Shown here: one piece after another, positions 7,628 to 14,856 of the stretch
Position numbering within the stretch: the stretch's first letter is position 1
Layout of the letters: the number at the start of each line of letters is the position of its first letter
DNA from: an uncultured bacterium
GTDB taxonomy: Bacteria > Pseudomonadota > Alphaproteobacteria > CAISDR01
NCBI GenBank assembly: GCA_903884125.1
Contig: CAISDR010000187.1
Location: 1 to 15,599 of the forward strand
Reading direction: 5' to 3'
Length of the DNA: 15,599 bases
Program-made: the position numbers and the translations under genes
The notes under the pieces: model-generated
Database searches by the model: none
What the model saw: only the letters and a program-made list of their open reading frames with translations
What the model was told of the DNA's origin: nothing

Positions 7628-7641
7628 TTGATGCGGATCAA
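7628..7641. promoter_or_regulatory. Perfect FNR/FnrL-type box
   Basis: TTGATGCGGATCAA fits the FNR/ANR/FnrL consensus TTGAT-N4-ATCAA without a mismatch and is read the same way on both strands. It lies upstream of the PAS-MCP genes (minus strand). Its centre is about 40-41 bases before the transcription start predicted from the -10 element at 7601-7606, the position used by FNR when it activates class II promoters. Oxygen-responsive activation of the receptor operon is the inference; no protein for it is encoded in this window. Confidence 0.78.
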
Positions 7642-7691
7642 TTAAGACATAACGTCCCAAAATAACAAGAACCCACAAAGGACCTACGTAT

Positions 7692-7727
7692 TTTTACGTA
7701 AAAGTATTCAAAATGCATGTTTTGAAT
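7692..7727. repeat. AT-rich palindromes upstream of the PAS-MCP operon
   Basis: Two perfect inverted repeats stand side by side: TTTTACGTAAAA (7692-7703), and ATTCAAAA-TGCATG-TTTTGAAT (7706-7727; 8-bp arms, 6-base centre). A further TACGTA lies just to the left of the first. They are 50-100 bases upstream of the FNR box with respect to the receptor genes and about 120 bases after the glycosyltransferase stop. The arms hold almost no G-C pairs and no clean U-tract follows, so an operator or bent-DNA site is as likely as a terminator. The rest of 7534-7845 is AT-rich and shows no gene I can support. Confidence 0.5.
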
Positions 7728-7845
7728 TTATGAAATTGGCTTATATATTCGATGAAATAAAAAGTGGAAATTTCTGCACCCATAACTGGATGAATTCTGC
7801 CGGTCACACAAGAGCGATATTCCTATTTAAGGCTTTGTGCCGACC

Positions 7846-8631
7846 TCAGCTTTTCCGAAGCATTTTTTCGATATCGGCCAATCCACCCTTTAGTTGGTCC
7901 AGGGTAAATTTTACCGACAGATTTGAAAGCTTTGGTCCTTCGACTGAAAGGGCTTTGTATATGTCGCCGGTGATCCATTTCTTTGCAAAATAGATCATGT
8001 CCTCGTTCTTGATCTTCGCGATTTCGCCTGATGCCGCGTCGCCCGATGCGTCGGCGAAGTGTTCGACAACGGCGTCTGGAACGACCATGATGCGCCAGCC
8101 GCGTGCGCGTGCGCTGAATGAAAAATCAGCGTCGGAACCGATGAATCTCAGATTCCGGTCAAAATAGCCGACTTCGCGAACAACACTTGCCCGGATCAGC
8201 ATTGCGGCGCCATTGGCCCAATATGTCTCGGATGGTTCCGTAAAATCCACCGCCAGGCCCTGCCTGTGCTGGCCGGATGGAAATGCTTCCAGCCCGCCGC
8301 CCCAGGCCACTTCAGCTCTTGTGGGTCCGCACTGTATCGGACAGGCAATCGCACAATCCGGGTTTGATTCCAGGTATTCGACAAGGATTTGAAGGGCATC
8401 GGGTGCCAGATAGGCATCCTGATTCAGCACCAGAAACATTTTCACTTCGGCGTCAGCGCTATATTTCTCAAATCCCTCGTTTATCGCCGCTGTGTAATAG
8501 ATGTTGTCGTCGCTGTTATCCCTGATGAAGACATCAAAATTGGAAAATGTCTGGGCTTTAAGGCAGTTCAGGCAGCGATCCAGCCTGTCCTGATGCTTAA
8601 AAAACGGAATCAGTACCGCGACTTTTGCCAT
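7846..8631 (-). CDS. Family 2 glycosyltransferase
   Basis: A 261-residue protein of the GT-A fold, GT2 family, resembling rhamnosyltransferase-type enzymes. The N-terminal nucleotide-sugar fold begins VAVLIPFFKHQDRLDRCLNC, with DNSDDN at 38-43. The usual DXD region reads LNQDAYL (Asp72). The acceptor-side segment has ANGAAMLIRASVV (139-151), GYFD and SDADFSFSARARG (166-178), which is the common D-x-D-F-x-x-R pattern. There is no signal peptide or membrane segment, so it acts on the cytoplasmic side. The donor and acceptor cannot be read from the sequence; surface polysaccharide or flagellin glycosylation are possibilities. The ATG at 8631 has no clear ribosome site and begins 58 bases after the tRNA-Arg 3' end, so it may be read from the tRNA promoter. 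No polysaccharide genes are next to it. Confidence 0.85.
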   Translation of the reverse strand: MAKVAVLIPFFKHQDRLDRCLNCLKAQTFSNFDVFIRDNSDDNIYYTAAINEGFEKYSADAEVKMFLVLNQDAYLAPDALQILVEYLESNPDCAIACPIQCGPTRAEVAWGGGLEAFPSGQHRQGLAVDFTEPSETYWANGAAMLIRASVVREVGYFDRNLRFIGSDADFSFSARARGWRIMVVPDAVVEHFADASGDAASGEIAKIKNEDMIYFAKKWITGDIYKALSVEGPKLSNLSVKFTLDQLKGGLADIEKMLRKS

Positions 8632-8689
8632 TTGCGTTACGCCGCCGAATAAATTGCAGGATCAGGATTTTCGGAATAATCGGGCAGGC

Positions 8690-8766
8690 TGGCGCACTCG
8701 ACAGGATTCGAACCTGTGACCTTTGCCTTCGGAGGGCAACGCTCTATCCAGCTGAGCTACGAGTGC
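8690..8766 (-). tRNA. tRNA-Arg (anticodon CCG)
   Basis: A complete cloverleaf on the minus strand. The acceptor arms are GCACTCG and CGAGTGC, with discriminator G and an encoded CCA (8690-8692). The D-arm is GCTC/GAGC, the anticodon stem TTGCC/GGCAA with loop CTCCGAA, so the anticodon is CCG (8730-8732), reading CGG codons. The T-arm is ACAGG-TTCGAAT-CCTGT. Length is 77 with CCA. No integrase or attachment-site duplication is seen next to it. Confidence 0.96.
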
Positions 8767-8812
8767 CTGATGCCATCAGGTTGCGGTCAAACCGTGAAAC
8801 CCAAGGCTGGGT

Positions 8813-8841
8813 TCTATACCGGAACAACGCGCCCAAGACAA
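8813..8841 (-). promoter_or_regulatory. Probable promoter of tRNA-Arg
   Basis: On the minus strand, TTGTCT (8836-8841) and TATAGA (8813-8818) are separated by exactly 17 bases, each matching the sigma-70 consensus at four of six positions. The start would be near 8806, about 40 bases before the tRNA. A small inverted repeat, AACCCA-AGGC-TGGGTT (8798-8813), overlaps the -10 region, and a 7-bp palindrome CCTGATG-C-CATCAGG (8766-8780) abuts the tRNA 5' end. Confidence 0.5.
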
Positions 8842-8919
8842 TGGTTGCCCGTTTGCCGGGTGCTTCCGGTCCAATGAATGGTGCCCGATGCTGTCGTCCT
8901 TGCCCCCATATCCACGGTC

Positions 8920-8948
8920 TTGTCAGTGGGTCTGGGGCTTGATAGAAA
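8920..8948 (+). promoter_or_regulatory. Possible promoter giving a leaderless zinc-finger/polA message
   Basis: TTGTCA (8920-8925, five of six matches) and TAGAAA (8943-8948, four of six) are 17 bases apart. The start would fall at 8955-8956, that is at the ATG of the zinc-finger gene, which also lacks a ribosome site. This suggests a leaderless transcript. The remainder of 8767-8919 shows only the tRNA promoter on the other strand. Confidence 0.4.
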
Positions 8949-8955
8949 ATAGCTC

Positions 8956-9138
8956 ATGACCCTTCAAGCACCTGAGACCATTGAAACCGACCAGCACCGT
9001 GTACCCTGTGATGGGGATGGCGGGGCCTTGGGCCATCCGCGGGTGTATTTGAATCTGGGCGAAGCCGGGCGGGTGGAATGCCCCTATTGTGACAGGCTTT
9101 TTGTCCTTAAAGCCGGGGCCCAGCCCCATAGTCATTGA
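8956..9138 (+). CDS. CHCC zinc-finger domain protein (NDUFS6-like)
   Basis: A 60-residue protein. The zinc ligands follow the family pattern: Cys18 in VPCDG, His27 in GHPRVYL, and Cys42 and Cys45 in ECPYCDRLFVL. This family contains the mitochondrial complex I accessory subunit NDUFS6 and small free-standing alphaproteobacterial proteins; whether the bacterial one sits in complex I depends on the organism and cannot be read here. No nuo genes are in the window. The ATG at 8956 has no ribosome site, and a promoter placed for a leaderless start is just upstream. Its TGA (9136-9138) overlaps a possible TTG start of polA at 9135, so the two genes are probably one transcript. Confidence 0.9.
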   Translation: MTLQAPETIETDQHRVPCDGDGGALGHPRVYLNLGEAGRVECPYCDRLFVLKAGAQPHSH

Positions 9139-12038
9139 CCTTGGGGTCATCAACCAAGGCACCTTTGGACAATCCGGGATTGGAACCAAAGACCGGGCAT
9201 ATCTTTCTGATTGATGCCTCGGGCTATATCTTTCGTGCTTATCATGCCCTGCCACCCCTGACCCGGGCCAGCGACGGTATGCCCGTGGGGGCTGTCTCGG
9301 GCTTTTGCAACATGCTGTACAAGCTGGTTCAGGATGTTCGTGCCCCTGATGGACCTTCGCATCTGGGCGTGGTCTTTGATACGGCGCGCAAGACCTTCCG
9401 CTCGGATATTTATCCCGATTACAAAGCCCACCGGCCCGAAGCGCCCGAAGACTTAAAACCACAATTCGCGCTGATCCGCGATGCGGTGCGGGCTTTTGAT
9501 CTGCTGCCGATTGAAATGGCCGGGCTTGAGGCTGACGACCTGATTGCTTCTTATGCGCGAGCCGCGGTGCGGGCCGGATTTACCGTGACCATTGTGTCAT
9601 CGGACAAGGATCTGATGCAGCTGATCGCACCGGGCATCGACATGCTGGATCCAATGAAAAACCGCCGCATCGGTCCGGCGGAAGTGATGGAAAAATTCGG
9701 TGTACCCCCGGACAAGGTGGTCGATGTGCAATCGCTGGCCGGGGATTCCACTGATAATGTGCCGGGTGTGCCGGGCATCGGCATCAAAACGGCGGCTGAA
9801 CTGATCCTTGCCTATGGTGATCTTGATACGCTGCTGGCACGGGCTGGCGAAATCAAACAGCCCAAGAGACGCGAAAGTCTTCTGGCCAATGCTGAGCTTG
9901 CCCGTATCTCGCGCGAGCTGGTGCGGCTGAAAGAAGACGCCGACCTGCCCTTGCCGATTGACGATCTCAAAGTGCATCTGCCGGATGCCGACAAGCTGCT
10001 GCAGTTTCTGGATGCCATGACATTCAAAACCCTGTCGCGTCGTGTGGCGGCGGATTATGGCGTTGAGGCACCCGTTGCTGCCGACACGCCAAGGGCCCCC
10101 CGTGTCGCCACGAAAGACCCATCGGTCAAAGGCAGTGTCGGCGCAGTCGCACCCGGACTTGATGGTGTGATTGATCACAGCCGGTATGTCTGCATTCAGG
10201 ATCAGGCGGTGCTGGATCAGTGGATTGCCCGCTGTTTTGATCAGGGGCTGGTGGCCTTTGATTGTGAAACAACGTCGCTGGATGCGACTCAGGCTGAGCT
10301 GGTGGGCGTATCACTGGCGCTGGGGGTCAATGACGCCTGTTATCTACCTCTGGGCCATCGCACGGGCGGCGGCAGCTTTGACTTTGATGGTGCGGGATCA
10401 GCACCGGTTCAAATTCCGATGGCGACCGCCCTTGCCCGATTGAAGCCGATACTGGAAGACCCGTCGGTTCTGAAGATCGGGCAGAATATCAAATATGACA
10501 TGATGGTGTTCCATCAACTGGGCATTGCCGTGGGCCCCATCGATGACACGATGCTGATGTCTTATGTTCTGGATAATGGGGTTGGTCATGGTGATGGACG
10601 TGGCCACGGCATGGATGCGCTGGCCACACGCCATCTCAACCACACCACGATTGCCTTCAAGGATGTCACCGGCAGCGGCAAGGCACAGGTTACCTTTGAC
10701 GCGGTCGCCCTGGACAAGGCAACCGCCTATGCCGCCGAAGATGCCGATGTCACATTCCGTCTGCATGGTATTTTAAAACCCCGCCTTGCTGCCGAAAAAG
10801 TCGCAACGGTTTATGAAACGCTGGAACGACCACTGGTGCCGGTGCTTGTCGCCATGGAAGCCGAAGGCATTCTGGTCGACCGGCAGGTTCTCGCGCGTCT
10901 GTCCCATGAATTTGCCGCGCGGATGAAAACCCTTGAGGACGAAGCCCACGCGCTGGCAGGCGCGCCATTCAATCTTGGCAGTCCCAAACAGCTTGGCGAA
11001 ATATTGTTTGAACAATTAAGCCTGCCCGGTGGTCGCAAGACAAAGACCGGTGCATGGTCAACTGATGCCGAAGTTCTGGAAGAGCTGGCAGCACAGGGGC
11101 ACGACCTGCCTGCGCGGTTATTGGACTGGCGGCAACTGGCCAAGCTCAAAGGCACCTATACCGATGCCCTGCCCGGATATATCCACCCCCGGACCGGCCG
11201 GGTTCATACATCCTATGCGATGGGCGCAACATCGACCGGCAGACTGGCATCATCCGATCCCAATCTGCAGAATATTCCCGTGCGTACCGAAGAAGGGCGC
11301 AAGATCCGTCAGGCCTTTATCGCACCGCCCGGCCATCAGCTGATCAGTGCGGACTATTCCCAGATTGAGCTGCGCCTTCTGGCGCATATCGCCGGGATAG
11401 ATGCGCTGAAACAGGCCTTTGCCAAAGGGCTGGATATTCACGCCATGACCGCATCCGAAATGTTCGGCGTGCCGGTCGACGGGATGGATCCATCGGTCAG
11501 ACGTCGTGCCAAGGCCATTAATTTCGGCATCATTTACGGCATTTCAGCCTTTGGACTGGCAGCACAGCTTTCAATCCCGCAAGCTGAAGCGCGCAGTTAT
11601 ATCGAAACCTATTTCCAGCGCTTTCCCGGTATCCGCGCCTATATGGAAGAAACCCGCGAATTCGCCCGCAAATGGGGGCGCGTTGAGACGATTTTCGGGC
11701 GCAAGATTCACATGCCGGCGATCAATGACAAAAATCCGGCAACGCGCGGTTTCATGGAACGCGCAGCAATCAACGCCCCGATTCAAGGGTCCGCTGCCGA
11801 CGTGATCCGGCGTGCCATGGTGCGGGTTGTGCCAGCCCTGCGTGATGCAGGCCTTAAGGCACGCATGCTGTTACAGGTACATGACGAACTGATCTTTGAA
11901 ACCCCGGACGATGAAATCAATGCCACACTGAAACTGGTGTCCGAGGTCATGTCGCGGGCCTGTGAACCGGCGATACAGATATCGGTGCCGTTGACCGTTG
12001 ATGCGCGTGCGGGCCATTCATGGGATGAAGCGCACTAG
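9135..12038 (+). CDS. polA: DNA polymerase I
   Basis: A 967-residue enzyme with all three activities of the full-length family, used in Okazaki fragment processing and excision repair. The 5' nuclease (about 20-310) shows SSDKDLMQLI and GDSTDNVPGVPGIGIKTA. The 3'-5' proofreading domain (about 350-560) keeps its acidic residues: Asp376 and Glu378 in FDCETTS, NIKYDMM, and YAAEDADVTF. The polymerase has motif A (ISADYSQIELR, Asp740), motif B (RRRAKAINFGIIYG) and motif C (QVHDELIF, His916-Asp917-Glu918). The start is uncertain, since only TTG codons are available: 9135 (overlapping the previous stop), 9141, 9165 (AAGG five bases upstream, the best ribosome site) and 9180. The conserved protein begins at HIFLIDASGYIFRAYHALPP, so all are possible. 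The DUF169 gene follows after 30 bases. Confidence 0.97.
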   Translation: MTLGSSTKAPLDNPGLEPKTGHIFLIDASGYIFRAYHALPPLTRASDGMPVGAVSGFCNMLYKLVQDVRAPDGPSHLGVVFDTARKTFRSDIYPDYKAHRPEAPEDLKPQFALIRDAVRAFDLLPIEMAGLEADDLIASYARAAVRAGFTVTIVSSDKDLMQLIAPGIDMLDPMKNRRIGPAEVMEKFGVPPDKVVDVQSLAGDSTDNVPGVPGIGIKTAAELILAYGDLDTLLARAGEIKQPKRRESLLANAELARISRELVRLKEDADLPLPIDDLKVHLPDADKLLQFLDAMTFKTLSRRVAADYGVEAPVAADTPRAPRVATKDPSVKGSVGAVAPGLDGVIDHSRYVCIQDQAVLDQWIARCFDQGLVAFDCETTSLDATQAELVGVSLALGVNDACYLPLGHRTGGGSFDFDGAGSAPVQIPMATALARLKPILEDPSVLKIGQNIKYDMMVFHQLGIAVGPIDDTMLMSYVLDNGVGHGDGRGHGMDALATRHLNHTTIAFKDVTGSGKAQVTFDAVALDKATAYAAEDADVTFRLHGILKPRLAAEKVATVYETLERPLVPVLVAMEAEGILVDRQVLARLSHEFAARMKTLEDEAHALAGAPFNLGSPKQLGEILFEQLSLPGGRKTKTGAWSTDAEVLEELAAQGHDLPARLLDWRQLAKLKGTYTDALPGYIHPRTGRVHTSYAMGATSTGRLASSDPNLQNIPVRTEEGRKIRQAFIAPPGHQLISADYSQIELRLLAHIAGIDALKQAFAKGLDIHAMTASEMFGVPVDGMDPSVRRRAKAINFGIIYGISAFGLAAQLSIPQAEARSYIETYFQRFPGIRAYMEETREFARKWGRVETIFGRKIHMPAINDKNPATRGFMERAAINAPIQGSAADVIRRAMVRVVPALRDAGLKARMLLQVHDELIFETPDDEINATLKLVSEVMSRACEPAIQISVPLTVDARAGHSWDEAH

Positions 12039-12068
12039 GCATAGAAATAATAATCTTCGGGGGAAATC

Positions 12069-12845
12069 ATGGATCTGGATCTGGCCCAATTATCGCGCGA
12101 TCTGGAATCAACGCTGAAGCTGCGGTCAATCCCGTTTGGCATGAAACTGTTTGCAGACATATCGGCACTTGATGGCATCAAGGGTCTGCGCCGTCCCAGG
12201 GGTGTTCATACCCTCGATCAGATTGTGGGTCAGGCGGCACGTCTGGGCTGGACGGTTGGTGTCACATCAGATGATCTGGCAACTGATCAATGCCGCGCAG
12301 TGGTGGGACTGGGTGCGGCCAAGACACCGAAATGGCGCACGGGCGAACATATGGCCGGTGTGTGGTATGAAAATGTTGCTGACGCCAGCGCGCATCAGGC
12401 TGCCATGCACTGCGTTGATGACGGACATTTTCAGGCGCTGGTGGTATCCCCACTAGCTGCCCGACGCCTTGATCCGCCCGATATTGCGCTGTTTTATGCG
12501 ACACCCGGCGCCATGATGTATTTCATCAATGGTCTGCAATGGTCAGGCTACAAGCAGTTTGACTGGTCCGTGGTTGGTGAAAGCGCGTGTGCGGATTCCT
12601 GGGGCCGGGCGCTGTCCACCCGCAGCCCGTCGCTGTCCATTCCCTGTTATGCGGAACGTCGTTATGGCGGCGTGCTGGATGATGAAATGCTGATGGCGGC
12701 ACCGTGCGAATATCTGGCCAAGGCGCTGGCGGGTATGCGCGCATTAAGCGGCAATGGCCTGCGCTATCCCTTTCCCCAATATGGCGTGCAGCAGGATGCG
12801 ACCGAAGGTCTGGCCGTCAGCTATGGCGAGAAAAGATCGCCCTGA
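12069..12845 (+). CDS. DUF169 family protein
   Basis: A 258-residue cytoplasmic protein starting at ATG 12069 behind GGGGGA (12059-12064). It resembles the DUF169 family (conserved in bacteria and archaea, no established function): early IPFGMKLF, a cysteine-bearing DQCRAVVGLG, then VVSPLAARRLDPPDIALFYA, and a late SLSIPCYAERRYGG. These segments resemble a binding or reductase-like fold with conserved cysteines (in DQCR, SACAD, PCYAE and APCEY), but no known catalytic motif is recognised. It lies 30 bases after polA and may be co-transcribed with it, though the pairing says little about function. Its last 25 bases overlap the convergent yedK gene tail to tail. Confidence 0.8.
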   Translation: MDLDLAQLSRDLESTLKLRSIPFGMKLFADISALDGIKGLRRPRGVHTLDQIVGQAARLGWTVGVTSDDLATDQCRAVVGLGAAKTPKWRTGEHMAGVWYENVADASAHQAAMHCVDDGHFQALVVSPLAARRLDPPDIALFYATPGAMMYFINGLQWSGYKQFDWSVVGESACADSWGRALSTRSPSLSIPCYAERRYGGVLDDEMLMAAPCEYLAKALAGMRALSGNGLRYPFPQYGVQQDATEGLAVSYGEKRSP

Positions 12846-13489
12846 CCGGGTGCCGGTTTCGGTCTGGCCGTCGACTGCTGCGGTCGGGCCGTCCGCACCG
12901 GGCAAGGCTTGATCAGCATGGTATCGATGCGGCTGTGATCGGTATCCGGATCAAGCCAGGCCTCAATATCGCCGCTTTCAATTTCAATCGGCATGCGGTC
13001 GTGAATGTCGGCAATTTCCGGATCGGGCGCGCGGGTCAAAATCGCCATCGATTCAAGTATCTGTCCATCAGCTGTGCGCCAGACTTCCCATAGTCCGGCG
13101 GCAGCCATCATCGCACCATCGGCGCGCCCGATGGCAAAGGGTTTTTTTACGGGCTTTGGCGATGTGGGGTCAGTCTGCCATTCATAATAAAAATCCATCG
13201 GCACCAGACAACGCCGTGATCGCATGGCCTCGGAAAAACTTGGCTTGTCGCGGGCAGTTTCGGCCCGCGCATTGATCAGGGGTTTTGGGTCAATGGATTT
13301 GGCAAAGCGCGGGACAAACCCCCATCGAAGTGTGATGATCTGACGCCTGTTTTGCCCATCATGCCGGATCACGGGCACCAGATCGGTTGGCCGCACATCA
13401 AGATTCGGGGCCAGATTCGGCTGACCGTCAAACTGGAATAATTGCCGCATGGCCTCCAGCGGCAAAGTAACGGCATATCGTCCACACAT
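12821..13489 (-). CDS. yedK: SOS response-associated peptidase family protein (YedK/HMCES)
   Basis: A 222-residue protein of the SRAP family, which protects abasic sites in single-stranded DNA by forming a thiazolidine crosslink through Cys2 after removal of the first Met. The key residues are present: Cys2 (MCGRYAV), Asn73 in LINARAET, Glu103 in FYYEWQ and His163 in DIHDRMPIEI. WGFVPRFA and the CLVP segment are also typical. The ATG at 13489 has AGGA eight bases upstream. A short Pro/Arg-rich tail (about 195-222) lies outside the conserved fold. No LexA-type site is recognisable in the 38-base gap to the divergent NUDIX gene. With polA nearby, a DNA-damage theme is possible but may be chance. 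Confidence 0.93.
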   Translation of the reverse strand: MCGRYAVTLPLEAMRQLFQFDGQPNLAPNLDVRPTDLVPVIRHDGQNRRQIITLRWGFVPRFAKSIDPKPLINARAETARDKPSFSEAMRSRRCLVPMDFYYEWQTDPTSPKPVKKPFAIGRADGAMMAAAGLWEVWRTADGQILESMAILTRAPDPEIADIHDRMPIEIESGDIEAWLDPDTDHSRIDTMLIKPCPVRTARPQQSTARPKPAPGQGDLFSP

Positions 13490-13527
13490 GGGGTGATCCT
13501 AACACGGACAATCGCGGATATTCGAGC

Positions 13528-13974
13528 ATGAACCCGAAGCCAGAGCCCGAAAAACCCGACCGCCCACAGGTGGCTGTCGGTGTTGTCGTATTGTCGGATG
13601 ATCAGGTCGTCCTGATCCGGCGGGGCAAGCCGCCACGTTCGGGCCAATGGTCCATTCCCGGTGGCCGCCAGGAGCTGGGGGAGACGCTGGCACAGGCAGC
13701 CATGCGTGAAGTTTTTGAAGAAACCGGCCTCAATGTCAGACTTACCGGCCTGCTGGATGTGGTCGATGGTATCTTCCGTTCGCCGGACGGGATCGTGGAA
13801 AGTCATTACACGCTGGTCGATTTTGCCGCTGAAGTGACCGGTGGCAGCCTGTGTGCCGGTGATGATGCGCTGGATGCCAGATGGGTGCGGCAGGATCAGT
13901 TGACCGAAATCGAACTCTGGTCTGAGACACGCCGTATCATCGATCTGGCCATAGCCCGCCGAGCAAAGCCTTGA
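13528..13974 (+). CDS. NUDIX hydrolase
   Basis: A 148-residue protein with a perfect NUDIX box, G46-x5-E52-x7-R60-E61-V-F-E64-E65-T-G67-L (GGRQELGETLAQ then AAMREVFEETGL). It hydrolyses a nucleoside diphosphate linked to another group, with Mg2+ held by the glutamates. Length and the SGQWSIPGG start are like the ADP-ribose pyrophosphatase/MutT-type small enzymes, but the substrate cannot be told. The ATG at 13528 has only a weak GAG upstream. It is divergent from yedK with 38 bases between the start codons, so the two promoters must overlap or lie within coding sequence. Confidence 0.93.
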   Translation: MNPKPEPEKPDRPQVAVGVVVLSDDQVVLIRRGKPPRSGQWSIPGGRQELGETLAQAAMREVFEETGLNVRLTGLLDVVDGIFRSPDGIVESHYTLVDFAAEVTGGSLCAGDDALDARWVRQDQLTEIELWSETRRIIDLAIARRAKP

Positions 13975-14043
13975 GCACGACTGCCTGCCTCTGGCATGAT
14001 GGGCAATGCAATTTGGCTGCATAATAAAAAATACAGGGGAAAC

Positions 14044-14814
14044 ATGGCCTATTCACCATTTGATCTGACGGGCAAGGTGGCACTGGTTACCGGTGGCAAC
14101 CGCGGTATCGGCCTGGGCATGGCCGACGCGCTGGCCCAGGCTGGCGCCGATGTAATGATCTGGGGCACCAACAGGACGGCGAATGAAACCGCTGCCCGGC
14201 AATTATCTGCCCATGGCCGCCGGGTTATAACCAATGTGGTCAATGTGGCGGATGAAGCCGCCGTGGATCAGGCATTTGCCGATACTGTGGCACAGCTGGG
14301 TCGTGTGGACAGTGTGTTTGCCAATGCAGGCATCGGGCGGGGGGCGAAATCCCTGATGGAAATGTCGACCCAGGATTATCGCGATGTCTTGGCGGTCAAT
14401 CAGGATGGCGTGTTCTTTACCCTGCGGGCAGCGGCCCGGCATATGAGCACACGACCCGGTGGCGGGTCGCTGGTCGGTGTGGCGTCGCTGGCGGCCATCG
14501 AAGGGGCGGCACGAAATCAGCATTATGCAGCAACCAAGGGCGCGGTCATTTCCATGATCCGGGCCACCGCCGTTGAACTAGCGCGCTATGGCGTGCGCGC
14601 CAATGCGATCCTGCCGGGCTGGATTGAAACCGACATGACCGCCAAGGCACAGGAAAACCCGGCATTCGCCGAGAAAGTGATCAGCCGGGTTCCGGCCCGC
14701 CGGTGGGGCACACCGAAAGATTTCGGCGGCATTGCCGTTTATCTGGCCTCAGATGCCTCCAGCTTTCATTCAGGTGATACGTTTGTGATCGATGGCGGCT
14801 ACGCGATTTTTTAA
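14044..14814 (+). CDS. SDR-family oxidoreductase
   Basis: A 256-residue classical short-chain dehydrogenase/reductase: cofactor motif TGGNRGIG (16-23), NAG in FANAGIG (94-96), Asn119, and the catalytic Ser148, Tyr161 and Lys165 (YAATK). After the second strand the sequence reads WGTNRTA with an Arg and no Asp, suggesting NADP(H). The substrate is unknown; the C-terminal FVIDGGYAIF is typical of 3-oxoacyl-reductase-like and sugar-alcohol enzymes. ATG 14044 is chosen because AGGGGA (14035-14040) precedes it; an in-frame ATG at 13996 would add 16 unlike residues. CATAAT at 14020-14025 could be the -10 of its own promoter, giving a leader of about a dozen bases. A flavin enzyme gene follows after 42 bases and may form an operon with it. 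Confidence 0.93.
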   Translation: MAYSPFDLTGKVALVTGGNRGIGLGMADALAQAGADVMIWGTNRTANETAARQLSAHGRRVITNVVNVADEAAVDQAFADTVAQLGRVDSVFANAGIGRGAKSLMEMSTQDYRDVLAVNQDGVFFTLRAAARHMSTRPGGGSLVGVASLAAIEGAARNQHYAATKGAVISMIRATAVELARYGVRANAILPGWIETDMTAKAQENPAFAEKVISRVPARRWGTPKDFGGIAVYLASDASSFHSGDTFVIDGGYAIF

Positions 14815-14856
14815 ATTCTTCCCCCTTAATGAATCCATTTGCGACCAAGGATGATC

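Noticed and set aside
7597..7630. Flagellar sigma-28 promoter (GCTGATAA resembling GCCGATAA)
   Set aside because: The upstream half is poor and its spacing is two bases too long; the FNR box plus GATAAT explains the region better.
7730..7993. 87-codon frame on the plus strand
   Set aside because: Mostly antisense to the glycosyltransferase, with no recognisable protein and no ribosome site.
8690..8766. tRNA-Arg as an integration site for a mobile element
   Set aside because: No integrase gene, no repeat of the tRNA 3' end in the window, and the neighbouring genes are ordinary chromosomal ones.
8625..8942. Open frame of 105 codons containing IRTCDLCLRRATLYPAELRV
   Set aside because: This is a reading of the tRNA-Arg gene in the opposite direction; the same peptide is a well-known false protein in databases.
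13996..14043. ATG at 13996 as start of the SDR gene
   Set aside because: The ATG at 14044 has a ribosome site directly upstream, and the extra residues are not SDR-like.
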